From contig OU696571.1 of assembly GCA_916048095.2 (NCBI GenBank), positions 4,762,001-4,826,000 of the forward strand: a stretch of DNA of 64,000 bases, written 5' to 3'. This stretch comes from Sacculina carcini (taxonomy: Eukaryota; Arthropoda; Thecostraca; Sacculinidae). A model generated the notes under the pieces. That model was not told where the DNA came from. It ran no database searches and saw only the letters and a program-made list of their open reading frames with translations. This document shows, piece by piece, positions 11,495 to 22,871 of the stretch. A program made the position numbers and the translations under genes. Numbering within the stretch: position 1 is the first letter of the stretch; every line of letters begins with the position of its first letter.

Positions 11495-12080
11495 GTATGT
11501 TCAATTTCGCTAAATTTGTCTCGATTTCACAGGCTACCTGATGTATGGTGGAGTGTGTAGAGTATGTACTTGTAACCATTGAAATAGCTGCGTTGGGTGA
11601 AATAAAACTAAAAACATTATTTCTGCAGCCGTCAAGCTTTCAGATTATATGTCGGCCTTATAATGAGGACAGCATATGTTCTATGTGTCCATATTATCCT
11701 CATAAGTTTCTTTTTAATTGATGGCTATAAATACTCAATGAATGTTCATGATAAATTAGTTGTCCCTAAGTGCATCATGTGTAGAATGACTCACCACCTG
11801 GCCACTCAATATTGAGGAATTGACCGCTATCCCACATAAGGTACACCAAAACAAATATGTATTGTATTTATCTTTGAAAATTTCGCAACATTTCTAGAAA
11901 ATATACAATGGGAAAGTGTCAAAAAGTCGCACCTATGGCTTATGATTCTTAGAGTCAATCTAAATGTGTATATGTTACAGTGTAGACATCGCTATATGAA
12001 CAACGTATCTTGGTCGTTTGCTCAATGCTAAAGGCGATGCACTTTTCAGCTGATGTTGTCTGATGTGTTGTGTCGCACAG
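11495..12080 (+). other. Intron 8
   Basis: AT-rich sequence with no repeats or ORFs of note. Confidence 0.6.
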
Positions 12081-12209
12081 GCACAGTGTTTGTCCGAGTT
12101 ACAGGCTCTTTACGACACCGTGGCTAACCACGCGGCATTTGTGAAAGACGCGCCGACAATTGCCGACTCACTGGCAGCGCTGACCACAGCTGACACGGTC
12201 ACTGTTCAG
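12081..12209 (+). CDS. Giant spectrin-repeat protein, exon 9 (short)
   Basis: A 129-bp exon (43 residues), phase 0 in and out, acceptor TGTCGCACAG and donor GTTCAG|GTATTG. It reads AQCLSELQALYDTV at the start and ADSLAALTTADTV at the end. It is supported by both splice sites, the phase chain (exon 8 to exon 10), and base composition richer in GC than its flanks. Confidence 0.75.
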
Positions 12210-13249
12210 GTATTGCTTGAGTAAATGAATTATCAGGGGCCGATGGAGATCGTGTGTGCTGTAGTTTGCCGGAGTTTGTGTGCCGGGAGAAGCAGTCTTT
12301 CCCGGCGAGAATTTCTATTATCAGGATGTCTAATGCCAAGACTAACAACAACACCTGTTTTACAGCGCACAATAACCTAGAAAACAGGCCTATATTAAGA
12401 ACTAATGACGGAATATGAGTGAGAAGCCATTAAATGGGTATGCGATGAGGAATTTGTAGAGCACGGGTTATGCATGTCACATAAATTGAGGTATCTTGTC
12501 AATTGATTCATTATAAACTCAGAATTCAAGAAAGCAAAGCCAAGTAACCTGACAGTGTGGCTACATGGTTGTTGGCTGAATTCAGTTCGTCCGTCCTTTG
12601 TGGTTTTTTATTATTTTCGCGTATCGTGGTGGAAAAGCACCATGTCACTGATGGAGTTCATTGGGCGAGCCGGTTTAGTACCTGGTTTAGTGAACAGGTG
12701 AAGGAAAAGTGTAGTCATAGTGATACAGCTCATTGGCGTTCAAATAATGGTTGAAATGACGAAAATTAGCCACGTTTTTTTTGCTGTAAATGTGCGTGTT
12801 TTATATTTTGACTATATTTATGTTGGAAGTTGTCTTCTGTCTATCTGTGTTCGTTTTTCGTTTCATTTGAATACATTTTCGTTTGATTGGATGTTTGTGT
12901 ACATTCTATTTCCACCGATTACAGTATTATGTCGAATTGAATGAGGTTTAATTATACATAATACATATATTTATACATAATTATGTATAATACTCTATAA
13001 ATGATCAATATGTTTCTCATATGTTCAATGAGTGTATTTGCCCCCAGGCCGTACGTATGATCATTATTGAGGAATGTGCGCATGTACGCTTGTGTCATCT
13101 TGCATACACCCTATCAAGCACACATACACCCCACTTAATTGCGCATTTGCAAATGAGTGATTAATACACCAAAGATGCACGCACAAAATTATAACCAAAT
13201 AACAGGTTTGCTATTTCACTTTCGCTAAGACTGGTGTGTGTGTGAGTGT
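12210..13249 (+). other. Intron 9, left part
   Basis: AT-rich; contains an exact 20-bp palindrome TTATACATAATTATGTATAA at 12971-12990. No gene recognised. Confidence 0.6.
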
Positions 13250-13292
13250 ACTCACATAGTTGTACTCACATAGTTGTTCTACAGGATATGAA

Positions 13293-16200
13293 CTAAGCTC
13301 GTGCTGTCCCGTCTCTTATCCATAATTTATCTAACATATTTTTGCAGGAACTTAAATTTCTAGCTTCAACTATTTTGCTGTCTAATTGGTTCCACTGATC
13401 TACGCTCCTAAACGGGAAACTATACTTTTTTACATCTTTTCGACAACGTGTTTTCCTCAGTTTTTTTAGTGTCCTCTACGCACATTTCCTTGAAAAACTA
13501 ATCCGATGTCGTCTGTGTTGACCGTGTCATTTATGCATCTATATATGTTTATTAAATCACCTCTTTCTCTCCTCTCATCAAGCCTGGGTAATTCAATTTT
13601 CCTCAATCTGTCCTCGTAAGACATGTTTTTCAAGTTTGGTACCAATTTTGTGGCTAGTCTTTGAATCTTTTCTATTTTCTTTATATGTCTCACTTCGTGT
13701 GGAGACCAAACGACAGCTGCGTATTCGATCTTTGGCCTAATTAGAGCTATCATGATTTTTCTGAACATATTCTCATCCATGTAGGTGAATACTCCTCTCG
13801 TTTTTGAAATAAGTGCATACGACTTGGCGAAAAGGTCATCAATGTGCGCCTGCGGTGACAGATCATTCTAGATAATCACACCAAGATCTCGTTCCTTGTC
13901 CACCTCTCGCAGCGCGACGCATCCCAGTGCATAGTCCACAGATGGTCTCTTCCCGCTTTTGCCAAATTTCATGACATGACACTTTGTTTCGTTGAGGTTC
14001 ATTAACCATTTTTGACACCATTCTTGAATCTTGTCGATGTCACATTGCAATTGTTCACAGTCTCTCTTACTCGTTATGACTCTCATCAATTTGGTATCGT
14101 CGGCAAAAAGGTGAACGGTGCTGTCCAGATCGTTCGTTATATCATTGATTTATATCAGAAACATTATTGGTCCGAGCACAGAGCCTTGTGGCAACCCACT
14201 TTTCACCCGCTTCCACGAAGAAGCAGCTCCCCTCACAGTTGTACTCATTTTTCTATCGGTCAAGTAATGTTCCATCCATTTCAATAGTGGTCCTTGTATT
14301 CCTCCACAATACTCCAGTTTCCACAGAAGCCTCCTGAATGGGACCTTGTCGAAAGCTTTGCACAAGTCCAAGTATATGCAGTCCACCCACTTGTCCCTCT
14401 CCTGTACAGCATCAATAATTTTGTTGTAAAAGAATAAAAGACTCGACACACATGATCTTGATTGTCTAAATGCGTATTGTGCATTTGACAAAACCTTTTC
14501 TCTCTCCAGGTGTTTTACCCACTGGTCCTTGATGATTTTTTCACACACTTTACATATCACGCTGGTCAGTGATATAGGCCTGTAGTTGGATGATTCCTCT
14601 TTCGAACCCTTCTTGTGAATTGGAACAATGCTCGAACATTGCCATTGTGAAGGAACTTCACCCAGGCGCAAGCTAGTACATATGACGTCATACAATGGCT
14701 CCGTCAACTCTTCCCTGCATTCCCTGATAATGCTCCCCTCAATTCCGTCTGGTCCAACCGATTTCCCATTCTTTAACTTCGACAGTCTCTCAATCAGATC
14801 TTTCTTAGATAAACACACATCTCCCATGGGCCTACATTTCGGCAAGATTCGACTTCCATCAAAGGGACTTTCATCAGTGAACACCATGTGAAATTTATAA
14901 TTCATAATTTCGCAGATTTTCTCTGGTTCAGTAATGGTCTCGCCTTCATGTTGAATTTTTTCGATGCCCACGTAAATTTTCAACTTTCCGTTGACATACT
15001 TGTAGAACATCTTCGGTTCTTTTTCACATTTTTCAACTATACTTTTTTCATAATTCATTGTTTCTTCTCGTCTTATTTTCACGTAATTGTTTCTGGCTCT
15101 TTTGTACTCTTTCCAGAGCTCATAAGTATTTCTCTTTCGCAATATGTTCCATGCTTTTTCTTTGTCCTCTCTTGCTTTTTCACATCTTTTGTTGAACCAA
15201 ACATTTTTCTTGGTGTATGATCTTTTTATTCTTGGAACATATCTTTCAACACCGAGCTTGTACACGTCAACAAAATAATCAAATTTTTGTTGAACATCCG
15301 TCATTGTCAACATAGCGGTCCAGTCGACCTCATCAAAGTATCTCTTAAGCTGTTTTATGTTGGCTTTGTCATAGTTCAGTTTATCACCGTAGTATTTACG
15401 GGTACCTTTTGCAGGTTTTCCATACTCTAAAACTGCCTCTATCAGCACATGGTCGCTTTTGCCAATTGGACTCTTATACGTCAACGATTTTATTATGTCC
15501 ATTGAATCAGTAAAAACCAAATCTAGTTTTGATGGCTCGTCTGAACCCCTGAATCGAGTATTCTCTTGAACCCACTGATTCATGTAATTTTTCATCATCA
15601 GTGTCATAAGTAGGGTGACCTTTTGTTGCAAATGCAACTTTGTTATCATAGAATCTGTTCATCATAAGGAGCCCAAAAATCAATATTTTATTGATCTGAG
15701 GTAAGTATTTAATAAGTTATAAATGCAACTTTTTGCAACTTTTTGTTTTAGCGCAACTTTTGCAACTTTTTCATTTTTAAGAGCAACTATTTAGATTTAG
15801 GACAATTTTGAACTTTTAGAACAATTGTTTTATACTATCAAGAAAATATTTCAGTTGTAAAGTTGTACAATGCAGCATATGTTCATGTATTGTCAATATA
15901 AACTCGGTCAACATGTACCTGGAAGGCGTGTGAATATTGTGTCCGTGTGTGGTGCTAGACATCCTGGGTGTGCATAACACTGCATACGGACATATATCTA
16001 TATATATATATATATATAGACACAATACAAGCATAGACAATATATTATGGACATAAAACTCTGATATAGACACGTGCATTTGTGCAATATAATTTAACAT
16101 TAATTTTTATACTTTTCGAGCAACCTTAGAGCAACTAGTTAGATCAACAACACTTGAATATAAGTACCGCATAATCAGATGATGTTTTATTTCCAAAATC

Positions 16201-17328
16201 CATTTAGACCTTGGAACATTTAAGAAAATTAAAATCAAGTGAGAATTTCAAATTATATTGTGTGTTTAAATGCCACTACCAGAAAACAGTGCGACAGATT
16301 CGACAAGTATGTGAAACACACAATCGTAACGCAACCGCGAATGCTCAAAATGCATTTGTATTTATGTGTATGTAACATAGTGTATTTATTAAGTAGAAAC
16401 AAAAACGTGAAACTCACAAAGTGTTATGTTAAGGAGTGATTTCAGTCTGTACGTTTTATTAACATATTATTTAAGATTGACGATATTTAGCGAACCATTG
16501 AGCTCAACATATTAGCGTAAATATTTGCGATATTTAGAGCATCCAAATGTCACCCTTGTCGCCAGTGAGGTGACAGTTGAAGCTAATGAAGCATGCAATC
16601 CTAGCACAACCACGAATGCTCAAAATGTATTGTGGTAATAGTTCGCGAATTTAAAGTGTACAAACTGCCCTCAAAAAAGTATGTTTCTCATAATTAAGTG
16701 ATTTTCACTACCCTTTTATGGATTTTAGTGAAATTTCTGCAAAATTTTAAGTGCAAATTTTTAGCGCAACTTTTAGAATTTTTTAGCGCAACTTTTCTTG
16801 ATTTTTAGCGCACCAAAAGGTCACCCTAGTCATAAGTCTTGAATTCCATGAGTTCGGTGATCCGTTTGCGTTCCTATTTTGCCAGTCAACTTCCTTACAG
16901 TTAAAATCTCCTACAATTGTTAAGTTTTTGTACTTGTTCATCAGATAGCATAGTTCATTCAGAGTATCATTGAGCATTTCTTCAAACTCGTTCAGCTTCC
17001 ATGAACTACTTCTTGGCGGCACATAAACCGCCATGAAGTGTTTCACACTGTCCAAGAGTTTTATCTCTAACATTATTAATTCCGCCTTCATTCCAATATA
17101 CACCACTTTTGCATTAATATCGTCTCTTGTCAACACCATCACTCCCCCTCCCGCTTTTTTATTACTATCCCTTCTGTATATGTTATACCTGCTATGAACC
17201 AAGCCTTGAACTACAATATCTTCTTTGAGTTTTGTTTCTACTATAGCAACAATGCCAGGGTTTTTTCCACACAGGTATTCATTGAGCTCGATTCTACTCG
17301 ACATATACCCGTCGATGTTTGTGTACAT
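13293..17328 (-). pseudogene. CR1/L2-like LINE ORF2: endonuclease and reverse transcriptase (interrupted)
   Basis: It starts at the ATG overlapping the ORF1 stop. APE endonuclease motifs: TNIDGY, VETKL, YRRDSNKKAGGGV, VGDFN; after the hAT insertion come DLVFTDS and GKSDHVLI. Reverse transcriptase: RPISLTSVICKVCEKI, motif A YLDLCKAFDKVPF, motif B SGLPQGSVLGPIMF, motif C LFADDTKL. A TAA follows MFLI just before motif C, and a second stop follows LGVII (13868); a frameshift lies near 13450. The C-terminus near 13300-13400 reads SVDQWNQLDSKIV and ends RDGTARA. Leaving out the hAT and one target copy (1,226 bp) keeps the frame. Confidence 0.82.
15611..16828. mobile_element. hAT-type non-autonomous transposon B, inserted in the LINE endonuclease
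   Basis: The 8-bp target duplication GTCATAAG is perfect at 15603-15610 and 16829-16836. Terminal inverted repeats match over 15 bp (TAGGGTGACCTTTTG). Subterminal AGCGCAACTTTT motifs recur near both ends (about 15750, 16765, 16786), as expected for transposase binding sites. An internal stretch is duplicated (CGCGAATGCTCAAAATG at about 16335 and ACGAATGCTCAAAATG at about 16611). 1,218 bp, no transposase. It is younger than the LINE it broke. Confidence 0.9.
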
Positions 17329-18347
17329 TAAGCTTGTGTGTGCCTTTCTGTCTGTTCCTTCGCATCCGTTGCTGCCATACGATACCATTTCTTGATTTTT
17401 CCGTGTACCAACTTCCAATGAAACTCCTTTTTTTCTTCCTCTGTCAGTTTCTCGTTTTTTTCTTTCATTAGTTGGACTTTTTCCTTGATTAATGCTTTTT
17501 CTTCCTGCGTGGAGTCTGGTTTGATCCAAACCTTGCTGTATTCGGCATGGTCTTTCAGCTTCCATGTGTTGTTCAACACTTCGTCAGCTGCTTCCTTTGA
17601 CCTGTACTTGATTCTCATGGGTCGCGAGTTTTTAGCGTCGTATTTTCCAATTCGATGCATATCTATCATATCATCTTCCTTCACTTCTACATCTAAAGCA
17701 CTTAGCAACTTTTTCGCCCTTCCTCTTTCCTTTTCCTCCCTCTTGGATTTCGAGGTGATAGTTTCTTCTTCAATGCCAAATATTATGACATTTTTATCTT
17801 TTTCAACCATTTGTTTCACCATCTACCTCTTCTTATTCAACACTTGAACACAAGCCCTCTCCATCTCGGCCTGTTTATTTTTTTGCTGCTCTTCCATGAC
17901 ATGTTCTAAATCATGCACTCTTACTTCATGACTCTTCTTCCATCCTTTTTGCTCAACCTCAATTTTTTTCAGGTCCTCTACTTGTCTTTTGCCATTTTCT
18001 TCGATGTTACTCAACCTCTTTTTTAGATCTACGTTCTCATTTGTCAATGATGTCGTCTGTTCCCTCAATCATTTGTTTTCTTCAATAATATCCTCATTGA
18101 TTTGTCGAACATTTGCCAACTCTTTTTCCAATAGTTCTGTCATCTGTTCTTTCAATATTCTCTTTTCTTCTTCAATCGTGCCTTGGTTTAAACGCACTTG
18201 TTCCAACTCACTCTCGAGTGATCCCATAGTTTCCTTCAGTTGGTGGAATTGTTCTCGCAGTTCATCGATTTTCGACGTATTTTTCTCAACGCTCGACTCA
18301 TAGGTCTCACCCTTCGTCTCTCTCAGTTTTGGGCCTTTCCCTGACAT
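17328..18347 (-). pseudogene. CR1/L2-like LINE ORF1 (two in-frame stops)
   Basis: Three segments in one frame, 18347-18069, 18068-17823 and 17822-17328, make about 340 codons broken only by two stops. The first two thirds are a heptad coiled coil (MSGKGPKLRETKG start, then KEQMTELLEKELANV). The last third, from VIIFGIEEE through RPMRIKYRSKEAADEVL to EYSKVWIKPD, looks like an RRM-type RNA-binding fold with a basic C-terminal domain, as in L1/CR1 ORF1 proteins that coat the RNA. The stop TAA overlaps the ATG of ORF2 (TAATG), suggesting coupled re-initiation. Confidence 0.78.
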
Positions 18348-19281
18348 TGTTTCTACTGAGACAGGACAGCACTCACCTCACCCTGAACCCCGAGAACACC
18401 CGAATTGACGTTTGAGGCAATCAATGAAGACTGTTCACAGCTCACTCACTGGTTCACTCACTTCCTCTATCTCACGCACGCACACAGACACACACACTCA
18501 CACACACACACCCACACACACACGCGCCATCACACACCCACGCTCACACACACAGTTTGACAAACGGACAACCGTTCGCAGCAATGTGTACACACCAAAC
18601 ACTGTGTGTGTGTATGTGTTTCACCGAGTTATTTTCACACAAATGAGTGAATGACTCGTGGCTCCTGTCTTTCATTGGTCGTACTTCTGTTTGACATGTG
18701 TCGTGTGGTTTGATTGGCAGCTTCATTAGGTTATTTGTTCCAATTATCTATTAGCCTGTTTCGAAAGGTATATTTTTACACATCCTTTATCCTGTGTTGT
18801 TATAGACTGTATTATGATTATTGAGGGGAAATTTTTTCCAACGATCAATGTTTTCTATAGGAAAACCTGATTCGATTCAAAGTAACGCTAATCGGTGAAG
18901 CAAACACATTATGAAGCAAACACCTTATATGAAGAAGTGAAAACATAATATTGAACAAGCATTACATATATACGTATAAAACGTATATTTGTTTGATTTT
19001 TGGTTTCGACATTATTTTGTTCAACTTTCTGTATCTGTTCTTTTTTGTTCAACATCTATAAATGTTAACCAAGTGGCCTATATTTCTTCAATCTGTTAAT
19101 GCTTGTAAACACAATTTCTGTGTTCTTCTGTGGTGAAAATGTCTTAAAGTCTTATATGACTCTAGTGGTTGATTTGTGAACTCTTTAGTTTCATGATGTG
19201 TTCTTGCCAGTGTGGACTCCAGAAGACGACTGCGTACTGCAAAGTCGGCCTCATTGTAGACACGATCAGATTTGTCATCGG

Positions 19282-19301
19282 CGTGTGTGTGTGTGTGTGT
19301 G
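19282..19301. repeat. (GT)n microsatellite before exon 10
   Basis: Ten GT units ending 12 bases before the acceptor. The stretch 18401-19281 otherwise holds CA-rich simple sequence (18480-18555) and AT-rich DNA. Confidence 0.85.
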
Positions 19302-19313
19302 TTTGTATGCCAG

Positions 19314-19482
19314 AGTGCTCTCATGAATTCTGATCACCAGCGACAGCTGTTGGCCGTGCAGGCAGCTGTTGATCGCTGGCAGCTGCTCGTGGATGAACAC
19401 GCAGAGCTGGAGCGACAGCTGCAGCACTTCACCAGCTGGATGAGGCAAGCCGATGTGACGTCATCACAGCTCGCTACCCATG
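19314..19482 (+). CDS. Giant spectrin-repeat protein, exon 10
   Basis: Acceptor TTTGTATGCCAG follows a (GT)n run of about 20 bp. Phase 0 in, phase 1 out at CCCATG|GTGCGT. It encodes about 56 residues with DRWQLLVDEHAELERQLQ and FTSWMRQAD, both classic spectrin helix contexts. The preceding intron is 7.1 kb and carries a LINE with a nested hAT. Confidence 0.83.
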
Positions 19483-19559
19483 GTGCGTATTCAGTAAGGT
19501 TTACTCTGAAGCTGTTCTACTCAGAATCTTTACGTATGGCTGAAGATTTTAGAGTAATG

Positions 19560-19940
19560 ATCTCAACACCAACACAGTATGGCGTCTTGCATCGAACTAT
19601 CTGAGTCAGATCCAGTGACCGCCTCATGGAACTGCTGGCTAAGGACAGATTTTGCTTGCATGTTGATGGTAAGACACTTGACAAGAGGGAATACCAAATG
19701 GCCAGGTTTAAGACAATATTTCAAGACAACGGAGTCAGTGAGCCTCAACACATTGTCTGCCAACATCACGTTCTTGATCTTGTTCTGCAACAAGTCGGAC
19801 TATTTGTCCATTACGGTCACATATCTAAAGTCAGATATAACACCACTGAAAACAAATACATTTTTAGGTATTGTTTGTGGGTATTGTATGTTCAACTGAC
19901 ATGCGTAAATCACAGCGTTAGGTCCGCTGTGTATTAATGG
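19560..19940 (+). pseudogene. Transposase-like fragment (QHHVLD motif)
   Basis: A frame at 19626-19937 reads RFCLHVDGKTLDKREYQ, then FKTIFQDNGVSEPQHIV followed by CQHHVLDLVLQQV. From memory this matches a widespread uncharacterised, hAT-like transposase-related family in which DGK-x-EYQ and CQHHVLD blocks are separated by a DTTAxNTG block; that middle block is absent here, so an internal deletion is inferred. It starts 80 bases after the exon 10 donor. Not expected to be functional. Confidence 0.45.
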
Positions 19941-21148
19941 GAAATATGAAACCGCGTTATGCGCTCGAAGTTTTATTTTTACCCTGTTTCATTTGATTAA
20001 CTTTTATTCATAAAGTTTTGTCATTGTTTGATAAAACCAAACTTATTTTTGAGATTTTGAGGTAAACGTTCATAGTTTAAAACTAGTAATATCTAGTATT
20101 TGTAAATCTGAAATTTGTCATAACCATAGTATTTAGATATTTGTATATGTATTCCCTTAAGTGAGTTATTTACGTATCACAACTATAAACTACTCACAAT
20201 GCTCGAAATAGTGGAAAGAGCTCGAAATAGTGGAATAGAAAGTATGCCAGTAGCATTGTGTTTGTCTTTTATTATGTATATTTCGTGTCAACACTGATTA
20301 GTGACTTTTTCAGTACACTGAAATCCATATAAATAATTATGCACGTTAAATTTGCATCACAAATACTCGATAATTAAATCAAATTATATCTAGTGAAAGT
20401 GCGCGTACATATAATATGCGTGAAAACGCTTTTTTGTAAAATCGCAAGTGAATTCTAAGCGTTAACATGCCGGTTAACATGCCGGTAGCGGGTTAACATG
20501 TAACCCGGTACAACCAGCCGCATGGTCGGAATGTCGGCGACTAATCCGGCCCCCCACTGGCCTATGCCAGTGAGGAGGGTGGCCAGACACCCAGCAGGAA
20601 GAAAAACAAGACCTGTCAAAGGGCGGATGAGCTGGTTAGCAGCCAACGGCCATCTGGAAACCCTCCCCCGTCGGATCGGCAAACAGGATCCTGGCCGCTG
20701 AGTGTCACGTCACCCGGGGTATAGTGGTGGCGTGACGCAACACTCGTCTTTGGCCTGCGCGTCGAACCCCGACGGGGCCGCTGTTTGGCTCCTCGACAGT
20801 GGAGAGAATGGTCCGACGCCGGCACGGGTGGCCGGATAGGGCTCAAGAGGGTCAAGGGTGAGGTGCCTGGTGCTCGAGGGGGGTCCCGCCCGGTGCAGTG
20901 TCCGCCGTTTGCAGTGGGGCTGCAGTTGCTGTGTCCAGATGGACCGGTGGGGGTCACTGGTCCGGGCCCGGTGCTGTAGCTCCCGCGGACTCGTACCGGG
21001 CGGAGCTCGCAGCGAGCTCAGGGGTATTCGGTGCCCGTACAGCGCGCACCACCACTGGCGTGGCATCCCATGCTGGCTCTGCCCGTCCCCCCAGTAGGGC
21101 CCCGTGCAGAGGAGGGTGGTCGTGCGCGCAGAGACAAACAAACAATTC

Positions 21149-22786
21149 ATGGCTTCAAAAACTCCAACCACCCCACCTGCTGGTCGTCCATCGGGCGATC
21201 GGCCACGGCCGCCGAAAGGTGGTCGTACTCTGAGCCACTTGCACGGCGACAGTCGTGCTGCACCTGTGCCGATGGTGCTGGTTTTTACCAGCACCAATGA
21301 ACACGTGAAATTGTCCTCGCTGAACCCATTCCGTCGTCTGGATGGTTTCAAGAACATCGGAGACGCGCCTGTCGAGGCCAGCCGACAGAGAGACGGTTCT
21401 CTGCTGGTTAAATACGGCAATGAGACGGCAGCATCCCGCGCGATGAAGGCCGACACATTCCGGTATCGCGTGGGTACGGGTGAAAACAAGCGTTGGGTGA
21501 GCACCCCCATCTCGGTGTGTGCGCACTCGACATTGAACCACGCCAGAGGTGTTCTGTTCTGTCGTGCGCTAGAGGGTGTTGATAACGATGAAATCTGCGA
21601 CGGTTTGTCATCCCAGGGTGTCATCCGTGTGGAGCGCATCGTCCGACGGCGTGAGGGTAGCGAGGTGCCAACGCACTCTTTCTTCCTCACGTTTGACGGT
21701 GCTGTTCTGCCGGATGACATCAAGATCGGTGACATCCGTCAGCGTATCCGTGTCCGCCCCTACGTACCCAACCCAATGCGATGCTACAGGTGCCAACGTT
21801 TCGGGCATACGAGCTCCCGCTGCAACCGTGCTGAGATCTGCGGACGCTGCTCATCCGAACGGCACACCGCTGCTGATTGCGACAATGAGTATTTCTGCGT
21901 CAATTGCAGGAGCAGCGGTCATGCGTCCTCGTCGCGTGACTGCCCGGAATGGCTGAAAGAAAAAGAAATTCTGGCTATCCGCGCTGCCCAGCGCTGCAGT
22001 TTCGGCGAGGCGCGTGCTGTATATCGCAGCTCGCATCCGTCGGGCCCGTCCTTTGCCGGCGTCGTCACGAAGTCGGCTCAGCCTCCACAGTCTGTCGACT
22101 CGTTTTTGGAGAAGCTGACTGTTGGAGACTTCTTGAAGCTGGCGGGACGAATGGGCTTGAAGCTGGTCGTACCTGGGGCTGATAAACATGAGCTTGAACC
22201 AACACCGGTTGATCGGCGGCCTGAGGAGGCTGCCGTGTCGCGGTCGCCAACGGCCGCACCCCAGCGGTCCCAGGCGTCCGCGACCCAGCGGTCCCAGACG
22301 GCCGCAACCCAGCGGCCCAAGGCGGCCGCTCCCCAGCAGCCTGAAAAGGCTGCTGAGCGGCGACCTCAGCGGGTCGCCGATCGGCCGGTCAGCCGGCCGA
22401 TGGACCGCGCTGGCAAATCGGCAGCGATGCCGGTTAGCCAGGGCGGCAAAAAACCGGCCGCTCAGCAGGCTTCCAAGCCAGCAGAGCGGTCGTCTCCGAA
22501 CCGGAGGAAATCCGGAGACTGGACGGTGGTACAGCACAAGAGCCGCCGTTCGGTCAAGTCAGCCTCGCCGAGGAGTGACCGGCGAGCATCTCCCGGTCAC
22601 AAAGCGAGCGCGGTCCCTGCATCTCCGCGCTCGGCGGTTGCTAGCGCACCGCCTTCCGCACACGACGGAGCGACTCCCACCACTGCCATGGAGGTGGAGA
22701 GTTCCTCTAAGCGGAAGCTCTCGGCCTCTCCAAGTGGGTCCCCACCTGACTCGGAGAGAGGACGATCGGCTAAGCGATGCGATTAG
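21149..22786 (+). CDS. I-group LINE ORF1, Gag-like nucleic-acid-binding protein
   Basis: 545 codons from the first ATG (MASKTPTTPPAGRP); the frame is open a little further upstream but without an ATG. Residues about 50-205 form the Gag-like domain. Three zinc knuckles follow: C212-x2-C215-x4-H220-x4-C225, C231-x2-C234-x4-H239-x4-C244, and C250-x2-C253-x4-H258-x6-C265. The last third is low-complexity Ala/Gln/Arg/Pro with degenerate AAPQRSQ-type repeats and a basic C-terminus (SKRKLSAS, RGRSAKRCD). The protein packages the element RNA. Intact and GC-rich, unlike surrounding intron. Confidence 0.9.
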   Translation: MASKTPTTPPAGRPSGDRPRPPKGGRTLSHLHGDSRAAPVPMVLVFTSTNEHVKLSSLNPFRRLDGFKNIGDAPVEASRQRDGSLLVKYGNETAASRAMKADTFRYRVGTGENKRWVSTPISVCAHSTLNHARGVLFCRALEGVDNDEICDGLSSQGVIRVERIVRRREGSEVPTHSFFLTFDGAVLPDDIKIGDIRQRIRVRPYVPNPMRCYRCQRFGHTSSRCNRAEICGRCSSERHTAADCDNEYFCVNCRSSGHASSSRDCPEWLKEKEILAIRAAQRCSFGEARAVYRSSHPSGPSFAGVVTKSAQPPQSVDSFLEKLTVGDFLKLAGRMGLKLVVPGADKHELEPTPVDRRPEEAAVSRSPTAAPQRSQASATQRSQTAATQRPKAAAPQQPEKAAERRPQRVADRPVSRPMDRAGKSAAMPVSQGGKKPAAQQASKPAERSSPNRRKSGDWTVVQHKSRRSVKSASPRSDRRASPGHKASAVPASPRSAVASAPPSAHDGATPTTAMEVESSSKRKLSASPSGSPPDSERGRSAKRCD

Positions 22787-22871
22787 GTACCTGTGCTACC
22801 TGGTTGTTAGTGTATATGTGCCTTTTTAACGGGAGTATTTATCTGTATTTTATTCTATTATATTTATTTTT

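Larger units (their letters stand above)
13250..18400 (-). mobile_element. CR1/L2-like non-LTR retrotransposon, near full length, inactivated
   Basis: On the minus strand, in order: an ORF1 with coiled coil and RRM-like region, an APE-type endonuclease, a reverse transcriptase, then a 3' end with two tandem copies of ACTCACATAGTTGT (13250-13277, plus-strand sense), the sort of short 3' repeat CR1/L2 elements carry. No RNase H. The element is interrupted by hAT element B. Target duplications were not found and the 5' boundary near 18400 is approximate. Both ORFs carry point stops. Confidence 0.82.
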
